Below, piece by piece: positions 36,403-47,367 of a DNA stretch of 64,000 nucleotides. Source of the DNA: Haliotis asinina (Eukaryota > Mollusca > Gastropoda > Lepetellida > Haliotidae). Location of the stretch: NCBI RefSeq assembly GCF_037392515.1, contig NC_090288.1:21608969-21672968 (forward strand). Reading direction: 5' to 3'. The notes under the pieces were generated by a model. It was given only the letters and a program-made list of their open reading frames with translations. It had not been told where the DNA came from and made no database searches. Numbering within the stretch: position 1 is the stretch's first letter; each line of letters starts with the position of its first letter. Position numbers and translations under genes: made by a program.

Positions 36403-36873
36403 CTTTATTTACATGTTTCACAAACCGTTGTGTACACGTGCACTGTCCATGGCATTTCTTGGTTGGAGAAGTTACAGAGAGGAAGAGTAACTCAAAGTAA
36501 TTAGATGACCTTTTGAGATCTACATAAATATATGAACACCCGTTTGGAAAATGCAGTTGATCATTGCACACCAACATACGGACATTTTTGCTGTCGTGAA
36601 TTTGAGAATTTACATCTACAAAGCTGTTCTGAATGTCTGTCAGCGATATTTCTTCAGAGGGCACATTCAGCTCAGGTGAGTATATTGCAGATGACGCAAG
36701 TATATTATTTGTAAAATCAGTAAGGCAATCCTGATGACCCCATGTGTTCCTTCAGCAGCATGGTTGTTGAGAAATCTTACACTCAAGACTACCATATCAT
36801 TTAGCAGGGAGCTCAATACACAGAGTCGTAGAGTATCCCTGCCATTCAGTAAGTGTTTAGTATATTGAATCAT
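36403..36873 (-). pseudogene. candidate host exon or gene remnant, unknown product
   Basis: On the minus strand one frame reads NMVV-like hydrophobic text ending GTHGVIRIALL. A second frame continues FTNNILASSAIYSPELNVPS, then EEISLTDIQNSFVDVNSQIH and CSYIYVDLKRSSNYF, ending CHGQCTCTQRFVKHVNK at a good donor site (AAAG|GTATGT at 36403/36402). The composition, clustered cysteines and donor look like a real exon. A frame change near 36710 means either two exons or a decayed copy. I do not recognise the family. The plus strand also offers a shorter frame with a donor (CAG|GTGAGT at 36676), but its translation is less protein-like. Confidence 0.3.
36805..36841. repeat. 37-bp near-palindromic motif, copy 1
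   Basis: CAGGGAGC at the left and AGAGTATCCCTG at the right, with a middle AGAGT. The same arrangement occurs at 39146-39181, so this is a short interspersed motif rather than chance. Confidence 0.5.
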
Positions 36874-37412
36874 GATATGAGAACAACAGCCCGACTAATT
36901 GGCTGATCAAAGGTTTACTACATGTCATAAATATCCTTCCTGGGACTTAATCAGGCTATGGGGGTGGAATATATTCCCCAGGTAACACCAGCTGTTTTTT
37001 TGTGGTTGAGCTGAAGGATTACCTGTTGCATGTAATTTCAATTATAATGTATAATTAGTATAAGACTGATTTTGGACGTATTCTTACAGACGTAAAACGT
37101 TCTGTTTTGTTTTAAGACATAGATTTCATCAAAAACAACAATGACGGAGCAATACAGACTAATCCCAGTATTTATGCATATATGTTTTTTGGGTTCTAAT
37201 ATCACACGTCATTATATGGATGGAATAGTGACCTTAATAGGTATATCCTTTTCAAAATCGCTGAGGCGTTTCAAAATCAGATTTAACACAAATATATTTC
37301 ATATTAGCAGTAATTCGACTTTATTTAAGACTTTAGTTGTAATATCTGCTGGTCATTTTGTTAGGTTTTTCAAAATGCTAATTGCATTTTTCCCATGAAT
37401 TTACTTTCACAG

Positions 37413-38406
37413 ACAACTGTGAGGCAGGCTCTACAGAATGCTGAGTGTGTAAGAGGAATGACCCTAAATCCACAACAGATGTAAGAATATAATTTAATAT
37501 GATTTAAATACAGTAACTGCAAGAGTTTCAATACATTAAACCATTCAACAAGTAAAACTTCTGGTGTTTCTACAATAACCTCGACATGAATTTATCTTCA
37601 TTGTGCAATAAATTTTGAATTGTATTTTTACAGGTTGGAAACAGGACAGAATAAGGACACTAAGGCAGCTCTCCCTGTTATTCCGCATGCTGAGTTTCAA
37701 GGTATTGCAGTTCTGCTTAATGCTCTGTCCTATATGCATCAGTGCACAACAAAAAATGAGCACAACCTACTGTCATTTAAATAAGAATGCTCATTTCTTG
37801 AGCTCCAAACGTGACTTTTGTTGCACAATAAAATTACGCAACAAAATGTGATGTTGAAGGGCGATTTTGTTCAACCATTTGAATCGGTTGCATGTGTTTG
37901 GTGACGACTTCTTGTTATAATTCTGTAATCACTCTATAATATACGTCAGTTTTATTGAAACATAAAGTTTCTGTCAGGGTATTGTATCTTGTTTGTTGCA
38001 GTGGCTATGACAAGATGTTTGTTTTTTTTCACTATGAATGTTTTTCAGTAAAATATGTTCATTTCAGAGACTAGCTGTGAGTCCATATTAATCCGTGTGA
38101 TCTTTCAGAGGAGAAAAAAGGTTGTACCATACAACACCTGTGTTCTAATGCACTAAATACACAAGTATCAATAATACTTGGTATGAGATTATGAGAATAG
38201 CCATTGATTCTATTATCACATTGGTTTACCATTCACTTAATGCAAGTATAATCATATTGACTGTTTTCTTTAGAAATCGAGTCGAAGGGATGCGACAGGC
38301 AGACCTCCCGAGCCATAAGAAAGCAAAATATGAACAAGTATTAAAGAATGCACAACTACAATGCTACCCCATTGTTTTTTATTGTATATTTGATAATAAT
38401 GTGTGA
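37413..38406 (+). CDS. candidate 3' end of a spliced host gene, unknown product
   Basis: Three possible exons. 37413-37480 (acceptor TTTCACAG, donor GTAAGA) reads TVRQALQNAECVRGMTLNPQ. 37634-37701 (acceptor TTTTTACAG, donor GTATTG) continues in phase as LETGQNKDTKAALPVIPHAE. The last begins near 38290, reads GMRQADLPSHKKAKYEQVLK and ends at TGA 38404-38406. If the stronger acceptor before 38275 is used instead, the frame ends sooner. An AATAAA follows at 38482. Phases agree across the first junction. I do not recognise the protein. Upstream exons, if any, are not evident, and the second donor is weak. Confidence 0.35.
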
Positions 38407-38481
38407 CATATTTTCCGTAAATTTGTAAATGGAATGTTTTTGTATGAAATTTAATCTTCCTCCTTCTTGTTGTAATCTGTA

Positions 38482-38487
38482 AATAAA
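38482..38487 (+). promoter_or_regulatory. possible polyadenylation signal
   Basis: AATAAA about 75 bases after the stop of the candidate gene that ends at 38406. It is the right distance for a short 3' UTR, but the hexamer is common in AT-rich DNA. Confidence 0.35.
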
Positions 38488-38489
38488 CA

Positions 38490-41316
38490 TCTAGTGTAAG
38501 CTCGACACTGTCTATTTGTTTTGGGGTAATTTCATTCGCATGAAAGACATGAGTATTATCAAAGTGAAACAAATTCCGCATTATAGAATACCATTTCCAT
38601 CAACACTGCAGTATTGACCACGGAGCACTATCAAGCGAACATCAAATTTATTTCAATGTTATGATATGCTAAATTCCTTGTTCATGCGTCATGAAACAAA
38701 TTCAGCACATTACAACTTTCATCACCTAAACAACCACTCCTCGGCGCATTATCGCGATGATGACACTGCAAGATGTCAAACCAGCCTACAACTCCTACCA
38801 GCCAATTTTTTATCCAAGAAAGATGTAAGAGAGTTGCGGGGGAAATGGAAGCAGTGTGACTCGCCACACCTCAAATATGGTTCCTATGCTATATGAATAA
38901 AATGACAATGCACAAAGCCGAACGAAGGCCATTCTGTGTATTTTACGGGCACAAAGTGGATAAGAACTTACTAGTACAGATCACGAGATAAAAAAACCCA
39001 AAACATAGGAAATATCAACTTGTCAAATATTCCACCACTATAAGTACTAGTAACATATATTCCATTATATCAGTTCTGCTGTTTGTAAGAAAATAAATAA
39101 AATTACAAGCGTACAATCGCGATTCAGAAGTGCAATATGTTGTACCAGGGAGCCTATATAGAGTATTGTAGAGTATCCCTGGTTGTACTTGGACTTTCGT
39201 CCCTCGTAAGGAAGCCTGCGGGAGACCAAACCCAGTCATAGCTGGTGGATGTACACTCAAGTGTAACGACGACAACCAATTGTCTGCTTCATTTGCTGAT
39301 ACGCCGAGCGCTCATAAGGTGGGGCCCATAGTGTGTTCAGAAAGATGTATTTGATGGGCATTTTAGAAGTATGGCGAGTCACAAGAAAGTAAGATTCTTT
39401 GTGGATATCAACTTTTTGTATTGTATATGATGCATCGTTTCAGTATGGATTGATATACCGTTGTCAAACAAAATCATATACACTATGTTGTTATCCATAA
39501 AGAATGTATGTAGAGATGTTGGGTTTTGTAAATCTCTGAATTTGCGTTCGATCCAATCAAGAATAATCTCAGTAGAGCACAGTAAAGCAGGACTTGAAAC
39601 TGACAAGCGTTTGCACCAGTTTCCGTCAGATCCAGTCATCCATGAAAAACGGATGTAGTTTGTTTGCAACCCAGAGACATAAAAATACATGTAATATGTA
39701 TCACACCTGCTTTATTGCATAATGTGGCTAAGACAGGACTCAGGTGCATGAGTCATCAATCAATTTATTTTGTTGATGGCGTATAGCCTGATACATGTTA
39801 AGTTTAATTGGCATGTGGTCAATGATTGAAGCTGTGTATTGCATATTGTCTTTAGCAGACAGGCAGCCATACATATAGGTGTCAATAAACCAGACATTAA
39901 GCTTTTTCTGTGATAGATGCCGCTTCTTACAATCAAGGTTTTTTTTATGTAACGAGTAGATTATTTACTTGTTTGTGTACACAACCAAGATTAGACTACT
40001 GCTCACGACCTCATACTCCGGGCGTGCATACTGTTTCAAGCTCCGTGAACCTATTCACTGTGCATGCGTTATGGTCGCAGCACAGCACAACTGTTGAAAC
40101 AACTTCTTCCCCCAGCGCTGGGTGAAATTTAGTGAATCGCTTGAACTCCGAATTCGCAGATTTTTTTTCCATCGCGTTTTTTTTTCTTTATAGGTTGAAT
40201 TGGCATTTTCTATGATTTGTTTCGGTAACTGCATACCGAAAGGTATCAGAATCTGCAAAGTTGCGTTTTCCTTTTTTATGTGACCTTTTAGAAAGTTTCG
40301 TTCCATGAGATAACCTGTCAAAATAATACAACATATCAATAATGCCCTATGCTCCAGGGTGGGCAGTTCTCTCTGGAGGTCTTGATGTTTCTTTTTCTTT
40401 GGGACAGTGTCTGGCCAGCACTATGTTGCACCATGTTCAGTTTATTAATTTGCGTCCCCAGTCCAACATGAAATTTATCACCTCGAAAACGTTGGGATGG
40501 GTTTTTCGAACAAGTTACTTTAACCTCCTATGCCAACCTCTTACCTGTTTTTTGTCCAGGGCACATTTCTGTCATGGAGTTCCATTCCTGAAGGTTGTTG
40601 TTTAGTTATGTTAAATATAGCAGTATGTGTTAACTGCAACTAGCCCGTGTACAACAGGTGTAGTCCCACGAAGCATAAAATTATTCAGTTAGGTACAGTT
40701 CACTCGGCTTATTGGACTTCATGCCTCAATGATTTTATGGGATTATGGTGGATTGTTGCTTGGCTGACCACAGAAAGGAAGAATCAACAGAAACAACAGA
40801 AATCAAATATGATTGTAAAGTATTTCAAAAGGTGACCTATCCCATCTGTATCACTGGTACTATTGGTAAAGGTTGGATCGACCACATGATTCATAGCAAC
40901 ATATACTGTCATATGTTATGTTATCACAACACAATCTCTATCATTTAGCATATTATCACAGGTGACAAGGTGATATTGTTTATGGTATTGTTATTCACTG
41001 TTCCCAAACACAAAATAAGTGGGATACTGAGTCAGAATTCTTTTCTAAACAGCTTGCGCATAGTGAAAGAAACTCCCACGCATCTTCACTCCACCGAACA
41101 CTGTGGTAAGAGCATCAGTATCCTACCCGTAACAGGGTGACCACTCTCCACTGCACAGTGGTCTGTCCCACTCTCATTTCACGCCCCAATTACCTCATTA
41201 ATTATGTCCAGGGGTCAAACTGTAATTAGCCTTTGGGATTTATTAGGTGTGAATTTGAGGCCTTGCGGACCGTTTTACCATCACCCACCAGTTATCTCCC
41301 CTTGTGGATCTTTACA
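38490..41316. other. unassigned sequence
   Basis: Several open frames of 60-103 codons on both strands, none recognisable and none with convincing splice context. The motif copy at 39146 lies here. Confidence 0.4.
39146..39181. repeat. near-palindromic motif, copy 2
   Basis: CAGGGAGCCTATATAGAGT, then GTAGAGTATCCCTG. It has the same orientation and nearly the same length as the copy at 36805. The outer arms are CCAGGGA and TCCCTGG. Confidence 0.5.
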
Positions 41317-41410
41317 AGTTGTAAATGTCTTGTAAACATCATCTTTCCAAGCTTGTAAATGTCTTGTAAACATCATCTTTACAAGAGATTTACAAGCTTG
41401 TAAAGGTGAA
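41317..41410. repeat. 34-bp direct repeat pair related to the 34.7-kb element
   Basis: TTGTAAATGTCTTGTAAACA then TCATCTTT, present twice in tandem, followed by ACAAGAGATTTACAAGCTTG. CTTGTAAACATCATCTTTAC is the inverse of a stretch in the MITE-like element at 34672, so both belong to one interspersed family. Confidence 0.55.
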
Positions 41411-42411
41411 CTTTTTTTCCAGTGGCAGTTATGTGCAGCTTTATTTAAGAAACAATCACAAAAGTCATTTTTAATAAGAGCAACAGTCAAGTTCATGAAA
41501 TATGGTATAACTTTACTATTCCAATGTTTACTACATGCAGCATACACTAATAATAAATCATCAGGGTCTCTCAAATCATAAATGTAGTCCATCAAAGCAA
41601 CCATCATCACTGGCACTGTCATGTACAGTGATGTGGACGCCTGTTTCTAGAAATTCATCAGCATCAAATTCTGTTCATTTGCATTCTGGTTAACTTCTTC
41701 ATTGCTGTTTTTTTTTCACATCCATCAGAATAAATGCAATTGGTTCTTATACTCCAACACCCCAACATACATCTGTGGCTGCTCTGAAGTACAAACAGAT
41801 ATGTATTGTTTTTATGATGTATAAACAATTTGCACAGCAATCAGAGCTCACTTATGTATGTGACAATGGTAAAATATGGCAACAGTGCCAGTTACCTGAT
41901 AGCACGTCCATCCTACTTCCTAATGCTCATCCTACAAAAACATAGCTCTTCATTATTTTAAAATATCATGAAAATTTTTGCATGTAGAAACAGGAACCTT
42001 TTGGAAATATTACATTACAAAACAAATGACCATTTATGAGGAAAATAGAACAGAAAAAGGGACTTTTCATGACAGGGCAGAAAATATGTGATGGCAAGTT
42101 ACTGGCATGCATGACATGTCCTGCTGGAACACCAGTGCTATCTTGTTGACTTGAACATTAGCCACCCAGTTACAGTACAGTTGTTAGAAAAGATGTGAAG
42201 AAGCACATTCTAATCCTCCTGATTTGATGACTGATTGTCAATGTGAGGAGAAAACTGACAGAAGATGTCTGTACAAGGGGTGGTTACATTAGGAACCTGT
42301 GTGGTAGCCACTGGTGGTTCATACAACTGCAGCAATCAGTACCTCCATGACAGTGAAACTGCTTGTCATGGTGACATAAATAATCTCTAAACATGGGAAT
42401 TACTTGTAGTT
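41411..42411. other. unassigned sequence
   Basis: The minus-strand frame reaching left into the repeat (41281-41622) reads MDYIYDLRDPDDLLLVYAAC in its upstream half. That could be an exon, but its other half is translated repeat. Nothing else is recognised. Confidence 0.35.
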
Positions 42412-42830
42412 TCAGAGGTTTTTAACTATTTCTATTTGTCATACACCCTTGACCAGAAATGGAATATTGCCCTTGACACCTACACTTTATGCAATTTTTA
42501 AGATGTTCTCAAAGCTCATTACAGTAAACAGCATTTCATACTTGTGAACAAGTTGTGACTGACTCTACCTAGTCATTAGTTCATATTTTCAGAGATTTTT
42601 AACAATTTTATTTGTCACATGAGCTTGAACACATATGGAATGGAACCCTTAAAACCTACATTTTTAGAATTTGAAGACGTTCTCTGGGTTCATGATAGCA
42701 AATTGCATTTCAAACTTGTGGTTAACTTCTCAATGTACTTGGTCAATAGTTCTAATTTTCAAAGATTTTTAACTATTTTATTGATCACATGACCTGGACC
42801 AGAAATGGAATAGGGTTTTAAAAGTTTTTT
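42412..42830. repeat. degenerate tandem repeat of about 180 bp, two and a half copies
   Basis: Recurring blocks: TTTCAGAGGTTTTTAACTAT, TTTGTCAYA, CAGAAATGGAATA, GATGTTCTC and GCATTTCA(T/A)ACTTGTG, at about 42412, 42590 and 42758. The copies are strongly diverged, so the duplication is old. No coding potential. Confidence 0.65.
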
Positions 42831-43658
42831 AACTACATGCAATTTATGTCCCACACTGTTCCTGCTATATAATATGATCACTAAGACTGATCACATGGTG
42901 ACCACTTTGCATAAGGATTTTTTCATGGGGATCTATTTTTCCCTACAAATCAGGCAGCAGCTGCATGACATTGGCAAGTGGGTGCATGAATTACCCTAAC
43001 TAAATGCTAAATCTAGAAATTCAACAGTGCCGCTGCATCAGTTCATAATGCTTCACTTGAGAGCAAGAGTAGACATCAACTGAATTCCAAGCTGTCTGCA
43101 AATTGTTGATCTAGACTAGGGGAGCAACGCAACATGGGGTGAATGGTGAACAACCTGTGAACAAATGAAGTTAGTTATTAATAAAAACGTTTGTTTTTAA
43201 TGTCAAGATAATCTAAAGGGAGCAAAATATAAGAAAAAGCTAATGGAATTAAACATAAAACATAAAAATGTTTTATTGGACAATTATGGCTAAATTGCCA
43301 AAAGCAGCATACATGTTAAGGTGTCATGGCAGAAACCTTTGAACTGTCAAATACATTTATTCACTGAATGTAAAAATGGCAAATATGTCATTAGCAATGC
43401 CACTACAGGGCTGAGGGAATTGTCTAGTTGTTACTATGGCATATAGTATTGGTACTAAGGGATAACAGAAAGAGACGCATATACTGCCTCACCAGTGGAA
43501 ACTTGAAAGTCAAATACATCTTTTCTGTGTATCTGTCTCAGCAATAATTACATCAACAATAATTTCCTTTACATCAGGCATCAGGAAGATGCTTCTGCAT
43601 CTGTGACCATAACCTTACACATGACCTTAACAAATCACATTTGATATCTGATATTTTT
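42831..43658. other. unassigned sequence
   Basis: No gene, tandem repeat or transposon end recognised. Part may be the body of the SINE whose head follows, since that SINE is on the minus strand. Confidence 0.4.
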
Positions 43659-43751
43659 GGCTGAGTCCCATCTGGGACTTGAACCCACACCCTCAGGGTC
43701 ATGCACCTAATCACCAGCATACAAAGTCAGCTGTCTAGACTGATCAGCCAC
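43659..43751 (-). mobile_element. tRNA-derived SINE head
   Basis: On the minus strand it begins GTGGCTGATCAGTCTAGA, an A-box-like start, and has GGTTCAAGTCCC as B box (consensus GGTTCRANNCC). It closes with GGGACTCAGCC, which can pair back with the start as an acceptor-like arm. The variable region is too long and the anticodon arm too poor for a working tRNA, so a SINE promoter is more likely. A decayed relative lies at 46345. Confidence 0.6.
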
Positions 43752-44771
43752 AACGACTTCCTTTCTTTTCTTTCTTGAAGGTTGTGCCTGAAATGTATCA
43801 ACATCAATCACTAGTCTCAATTGTACTTCAAATGTTTTTGTTTATTTGATGTTGTTGTTATTAAATGCCACCCTCAACAATATCTAAGCTATGTGGATAA
43901 ATAATGTTGTGTTTACCATTCTTTTTTTATCTCACATTATGTGATTAATGTTAATAATGTCATAAAATTTATTGAAAATGAACACAAGTCATGTTGTTAA
44001 CAAACATATTCAGTGCAAAAGCCACGGATGCTCATCCACATTTATTGACATGTTCATGTACCATGTCTGGCTTAGCTATGGATATGAAAAAATACATGTT
44101 AGGTTCAGACATAATATTCAATATAAATTGAATCATGGTGAAGTCGTTTATACTCTTATATAAACGCAATTTTTTGTGTGCTTAATGGGCACTTTAAATA
44201 AAATTCAATATTTGTTGAGTTTGAATGAAAAGAAAACAGCAAAAAACAAGGGTGTTGAAACATACCAGCACCAAGTTTGCTTCAAACTCCCAAACACAAC
44301 AGCCTAGTGCATGAAGAAGACAGACTTTCTTATAATGCACAGGTAATGGCATCAGGGCACTGGCAGTATATTTAGTGATAACATTTTTCTATCTCAACCT
44401 ATATAATGTGTTGACTAAAGAAGAATGACTGTGAATCATATGTCCATGACAGTTCTGGTTCTAAACGTGTTCCAAATTAAAGATGATTTGTACATTCCAA
44501 ACCTTAGTACAAAAATAGATGAGCATGATGATTACTGTTGACTTCTGCACTCAAAATAATTTTAGCAAGCCTTAACTTATATAGCATGTCCATATTGATG
44601 CTGCTGCCTAACCTACATTGTTGGACACTGACCAAACTGTGTCTGTGATCCAGCCTACAGAAAGTCTATTTGTCTTGCTGGATTGCTGGTTTCAGATGTC
44701 ATTGCTTCCAAAAAATATGAATATAAAAATCCTTTACATCTAACCTGTAATACAAAAAAAGGAGAAGAGTT
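43752..44771. other. unassigned AT-rich sequence
   Basis: No recognised feature. A 63-codon open frame at 43972-44163 has no family signal. Confidence 0.4.
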
Positions 44772-45308
44772 ACTGGGGGTGTTGTGGGTGAGCTGAATAA
44801 GGTGCCAGGCTAGTGACCCAGCGAGGTTGAGGTGTCAGGATCAAGCCCACTTGTGGTCAGGTGTGCAAAACCTTGGAGTCATCTTTGTGTGCAGACTATT
44901 TCAGTGTTGTCACAACCTCTAATGTACAGTGCACAATCCTGTGCACTTAAAAGAACCCACAAATCCATTTGCATATGACCAGATGGTGTCCACATGAATA
45001 CTGGCAAACTCCTACTTGTGGGTACAGCAACATGCAGTGAACTTATTATGAAGTACTGTGACTATGTGTCCCAGTCCACCCAGCTGTGAATGGGTACCCT
45101 GTAAGGATGGGAGAGTCACAATAAAACTTGGTGCGCCTAGTGGCAGCATGAGTTGCATACTCCCCAGGGAGTGAAGATTGATAATACAATGTGCTGTTGA
45201 GACTGACATCTAGTGATCAAGGGAAACAATACCAGTGTCTTGAGCATGTACTAGTGCATGGATATGTGTGCTATATAAATATCCATATCATATCATATCA
45301 TATAATAT
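44772..45308 (+). mobile_element. tRNA-derived SINE with central domain, about 535 bp
   Basis: The head has a tRNA-like A box region (GTGGGTGAGCTGAATAAGG) and B box (AGGATCAAGCCCAC). A central block contains CCACCCAGCTGTGAATGGGT and GGGAGAGTCAC, which I associate with mollusc SINEs. The tail is GCTATATAAATATCCATATC followed by ATATC repeats. It is close to full length and moderately diverged. I could not identify a target duplication. Confidence 0.75.
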
Positions 45309-45311
45309 CTC

Positions 45312-45483
45312 ACTTAAGGTTAAATTTTAGCTTGACCAAATCATTTCCATGGAAATCATGAAAAATATAAAAGTGTAAAATCTGTAAAAGGCACCACTTC
45401 AAGATGTGCCTCATAAATCTGCCAAGTTCTGTTGAAAGATACTGAATGGTTTTTGAGTTTTGCTTGGTTTTTTTTACACCTCC

Positions 45484-45522
<39 letters not shown>

Positions 45523-46165
45523 ACAAGAGTCATCAGAAGATGACATATCCCACCACCACCCTGCCCCCACATGTTTGAAAGTACTCATCATCTGACAGTT
45601 ACTTATTGCTTTTTTTTTTAGACTAAGTTTGAACTGGTTCCATGGAAATCATGAAAAATATAAATGCCATATATCTGTAATCAGCAAAGTCACCAAGCCA
45701 CCATCTGTTGAAAGATATGAAATGGTTTTCGAGTAATGGTGCTCAGGAAACGAAGCCCATCCCTCCATTTTGAGACTAAGTCCGAAACGTTTCCATGGAA
45801 AAGCAAGAAAATCATAAACCACAAAATTCTGTAAATAGCAAAAGGCACTATTTTAGGTTCTGACTGATATATCTACCAAGTATTGAAGGAAAATATTGAA
45901 CGGTTTTTGAATTCTGCTCCAGAAATAAACCCATCCCACCATTCTACTAACACCAAAACGTTTCATGGAAAAACAAAAAAAATAAAAATGACAAAAATCT
46001 GTGAATAGCAAATGGCACAACCTTAGGTTGAGATTACCTATCTATCAATTTTGGTCTAAAAATATTGAACGCTTTTTGAGTTATGCTCCGGAAAAGAAAA
46101 TGATGACAGACAGACGGATGGACACACAAGGCATTGACTATATCCCCCAGCATTACATATATTAC
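45312..46165. repeat. degenerate tandem copies of a mollusc interspersed repeat, cluster 1
   Basis: Three to four copies, each of about 160-180 bp, share TTTCCATGGAAATCATGAAA, ATCTGT(A/G)AATAGCAAA, GGCAC, CCAAG/T...TGAAAGATATTGAA and GGTTTTTGAGTTATGCTC. The cluster ends in GACAGACAGACGGATGGACA and TATATCCCCC. The same unit occurs at 47010-47367. I recognise the type as common in marine invertebrate genomes but cannot name the family. Confidence 0.7.
45484..45524. repeat. (AAAT)n microsatellite
   Basis: About ten perfect AAAT units inside the interspersed repeat cluster. Confidence 0.95.
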
Positions 46166-46205
46166 CTAAATCCTTCAAATCCTTCCACACTACATTCATA
46201 ACAAT

Positions 46206-46235
46206 AACCCTAACCCTAACCCTAACCCTAACCCT
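46206..46235. repeat. interstitial telomere repeat (CCCTAA)5
   Basis: Five near-perfect AACCCT units. The flanks CTACATTCATAACAAT (46190-46205) and CTACATTCATGACAAT (46234-46249) are a direct repeat with one difference, so the telomere tract looks inserted with duplication of its target or by break repair. Confidence 0.9.
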
Positions 46236-46344
46236 ACATTCATGACAATGGTCAAAACATACCAGATGTACACATACAACTTGTACACACGAAACTGTTA
46301 TGTGCAAGATTACACTTTCTCAGTAAAGTACATTCCAGATCTGT

Positions 46345-46437
46345 TTTGGCTTCAGTCCCATCCATGATTTGAACAGACACTCTTCAATAAATCACCACAA
46401 TTCAATGTCAGTGTTCTAAGCACCTCAGCTGTGAACA
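46345..46437 (-). mobile_element. decayed tRNA-derived SINE head
   Basis: On the minus strand: ACAGCTGAGGTGCTTAGAAC, then CTGTTCAAATCATGGATGGG and ACTGAAGCC. It has the same layout as the head at 43659, but the B box has lost its consensus. Confidence 0.45.
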
Positions 46438-47009
46438 TCGTTATATTGTCAGACTTTCACCACATTCAGTTAAATACATCCGTTATGGTGCTTAGTCAAA
46501 ATTGTGTTATACATGCTCTGACACTGAACAAGAGTGTAAATGACATGACAACTAAATAACAGTTTACCCATGGTACTCTACAAAACAGCTTGCACAAGAA
46601 AATCATTTAAGTGATAAAAAGCTAGTTTTTCTTATTCAGTGTATTTTGCTGTTATCATCAGGTTATTATAACAGGTGAAACGGATACTTACAAGCAGTTG
46701 TGAAAATGACTTATTTGTGGCATGTAATTTTTGAAACTACTTAAGTCAGTAATGCCTTGTCTTCCTATTTGATGTTTATATGTGAACTTATGAACCTTAT
46801 GCAGCTGTCCTTAAACCTACAGAAAGGTCTGAACATAGACAAAGCTGGAAACATCTCCACTAGTCAAATCTGTGATTCATGTTCTGTATATGTACGTCAC
46901 TTCTCAGAAAAATACATAAGTCGTATGAAGATGGTAAATCCCCCTGGACCTCACATATTTGAAAGAAAAAACCATCTGACAGTTACTTTAAGTCCAACTT
47001 GAATTTTTT
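46438..47009. other. unassigned sequence
   Basis: No recognised gene or repeat. An 81-codon open frame at 46757-47002 runs into the next repeat cluster and has no family signal. Confidence 0.4.
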
Positions 47010-47367
47010 TCAAACAAAGTCCAATCCATGGAAATCATGAAAGACATAAAAGCCCAAAAGTCTGCAAATAGCATTAGGCACCACTTTGGGATTTGCCTCG
47101 TATCGGCCATGTTCTGTTGAAAGATATTGAAAAGTTTTCGAGTTGTGCTCAGGAAACTAAGTCCACCCTTCCCTTTTGAGACAAAGTCTGAATTGTTTCC
47201 AGGGAAAAAAAAAATGACAAAAATCTATAAATAGCTAAAGACACCACCTCGGTGTCTGTTTGGTATATCTACCAATTTTCACTGAATGATATTGAACATT
47301 TTTTGAGTTATGCTGTGGGAAGAAAATCATTATGGACAACCAGACGGACAGACAGATGGGGTGTCGA
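47010..47367. repeat. mollusc interspersed repeat, cluster 2
   Basis: Two copies of the unit described at 45312 (CCATGGAAATCATGAAAGAC; GCACCACTTTGGG; TGTTGAAAGATATTGAAAAG), again ending in CAGACGGACAGACAG. Same orientation as cluster 1. Confidence 0.7.

Noticed and set aside
41281-41622. 113-codon minus frame as a protein
   Set aside because: Half of it is translated repeat; the rest has no recognisable family.
43659-43751. Functional tRNA gene
   Set aside because: The middle is too long and does not form an anticodon arm; SINE promoter is more likely.
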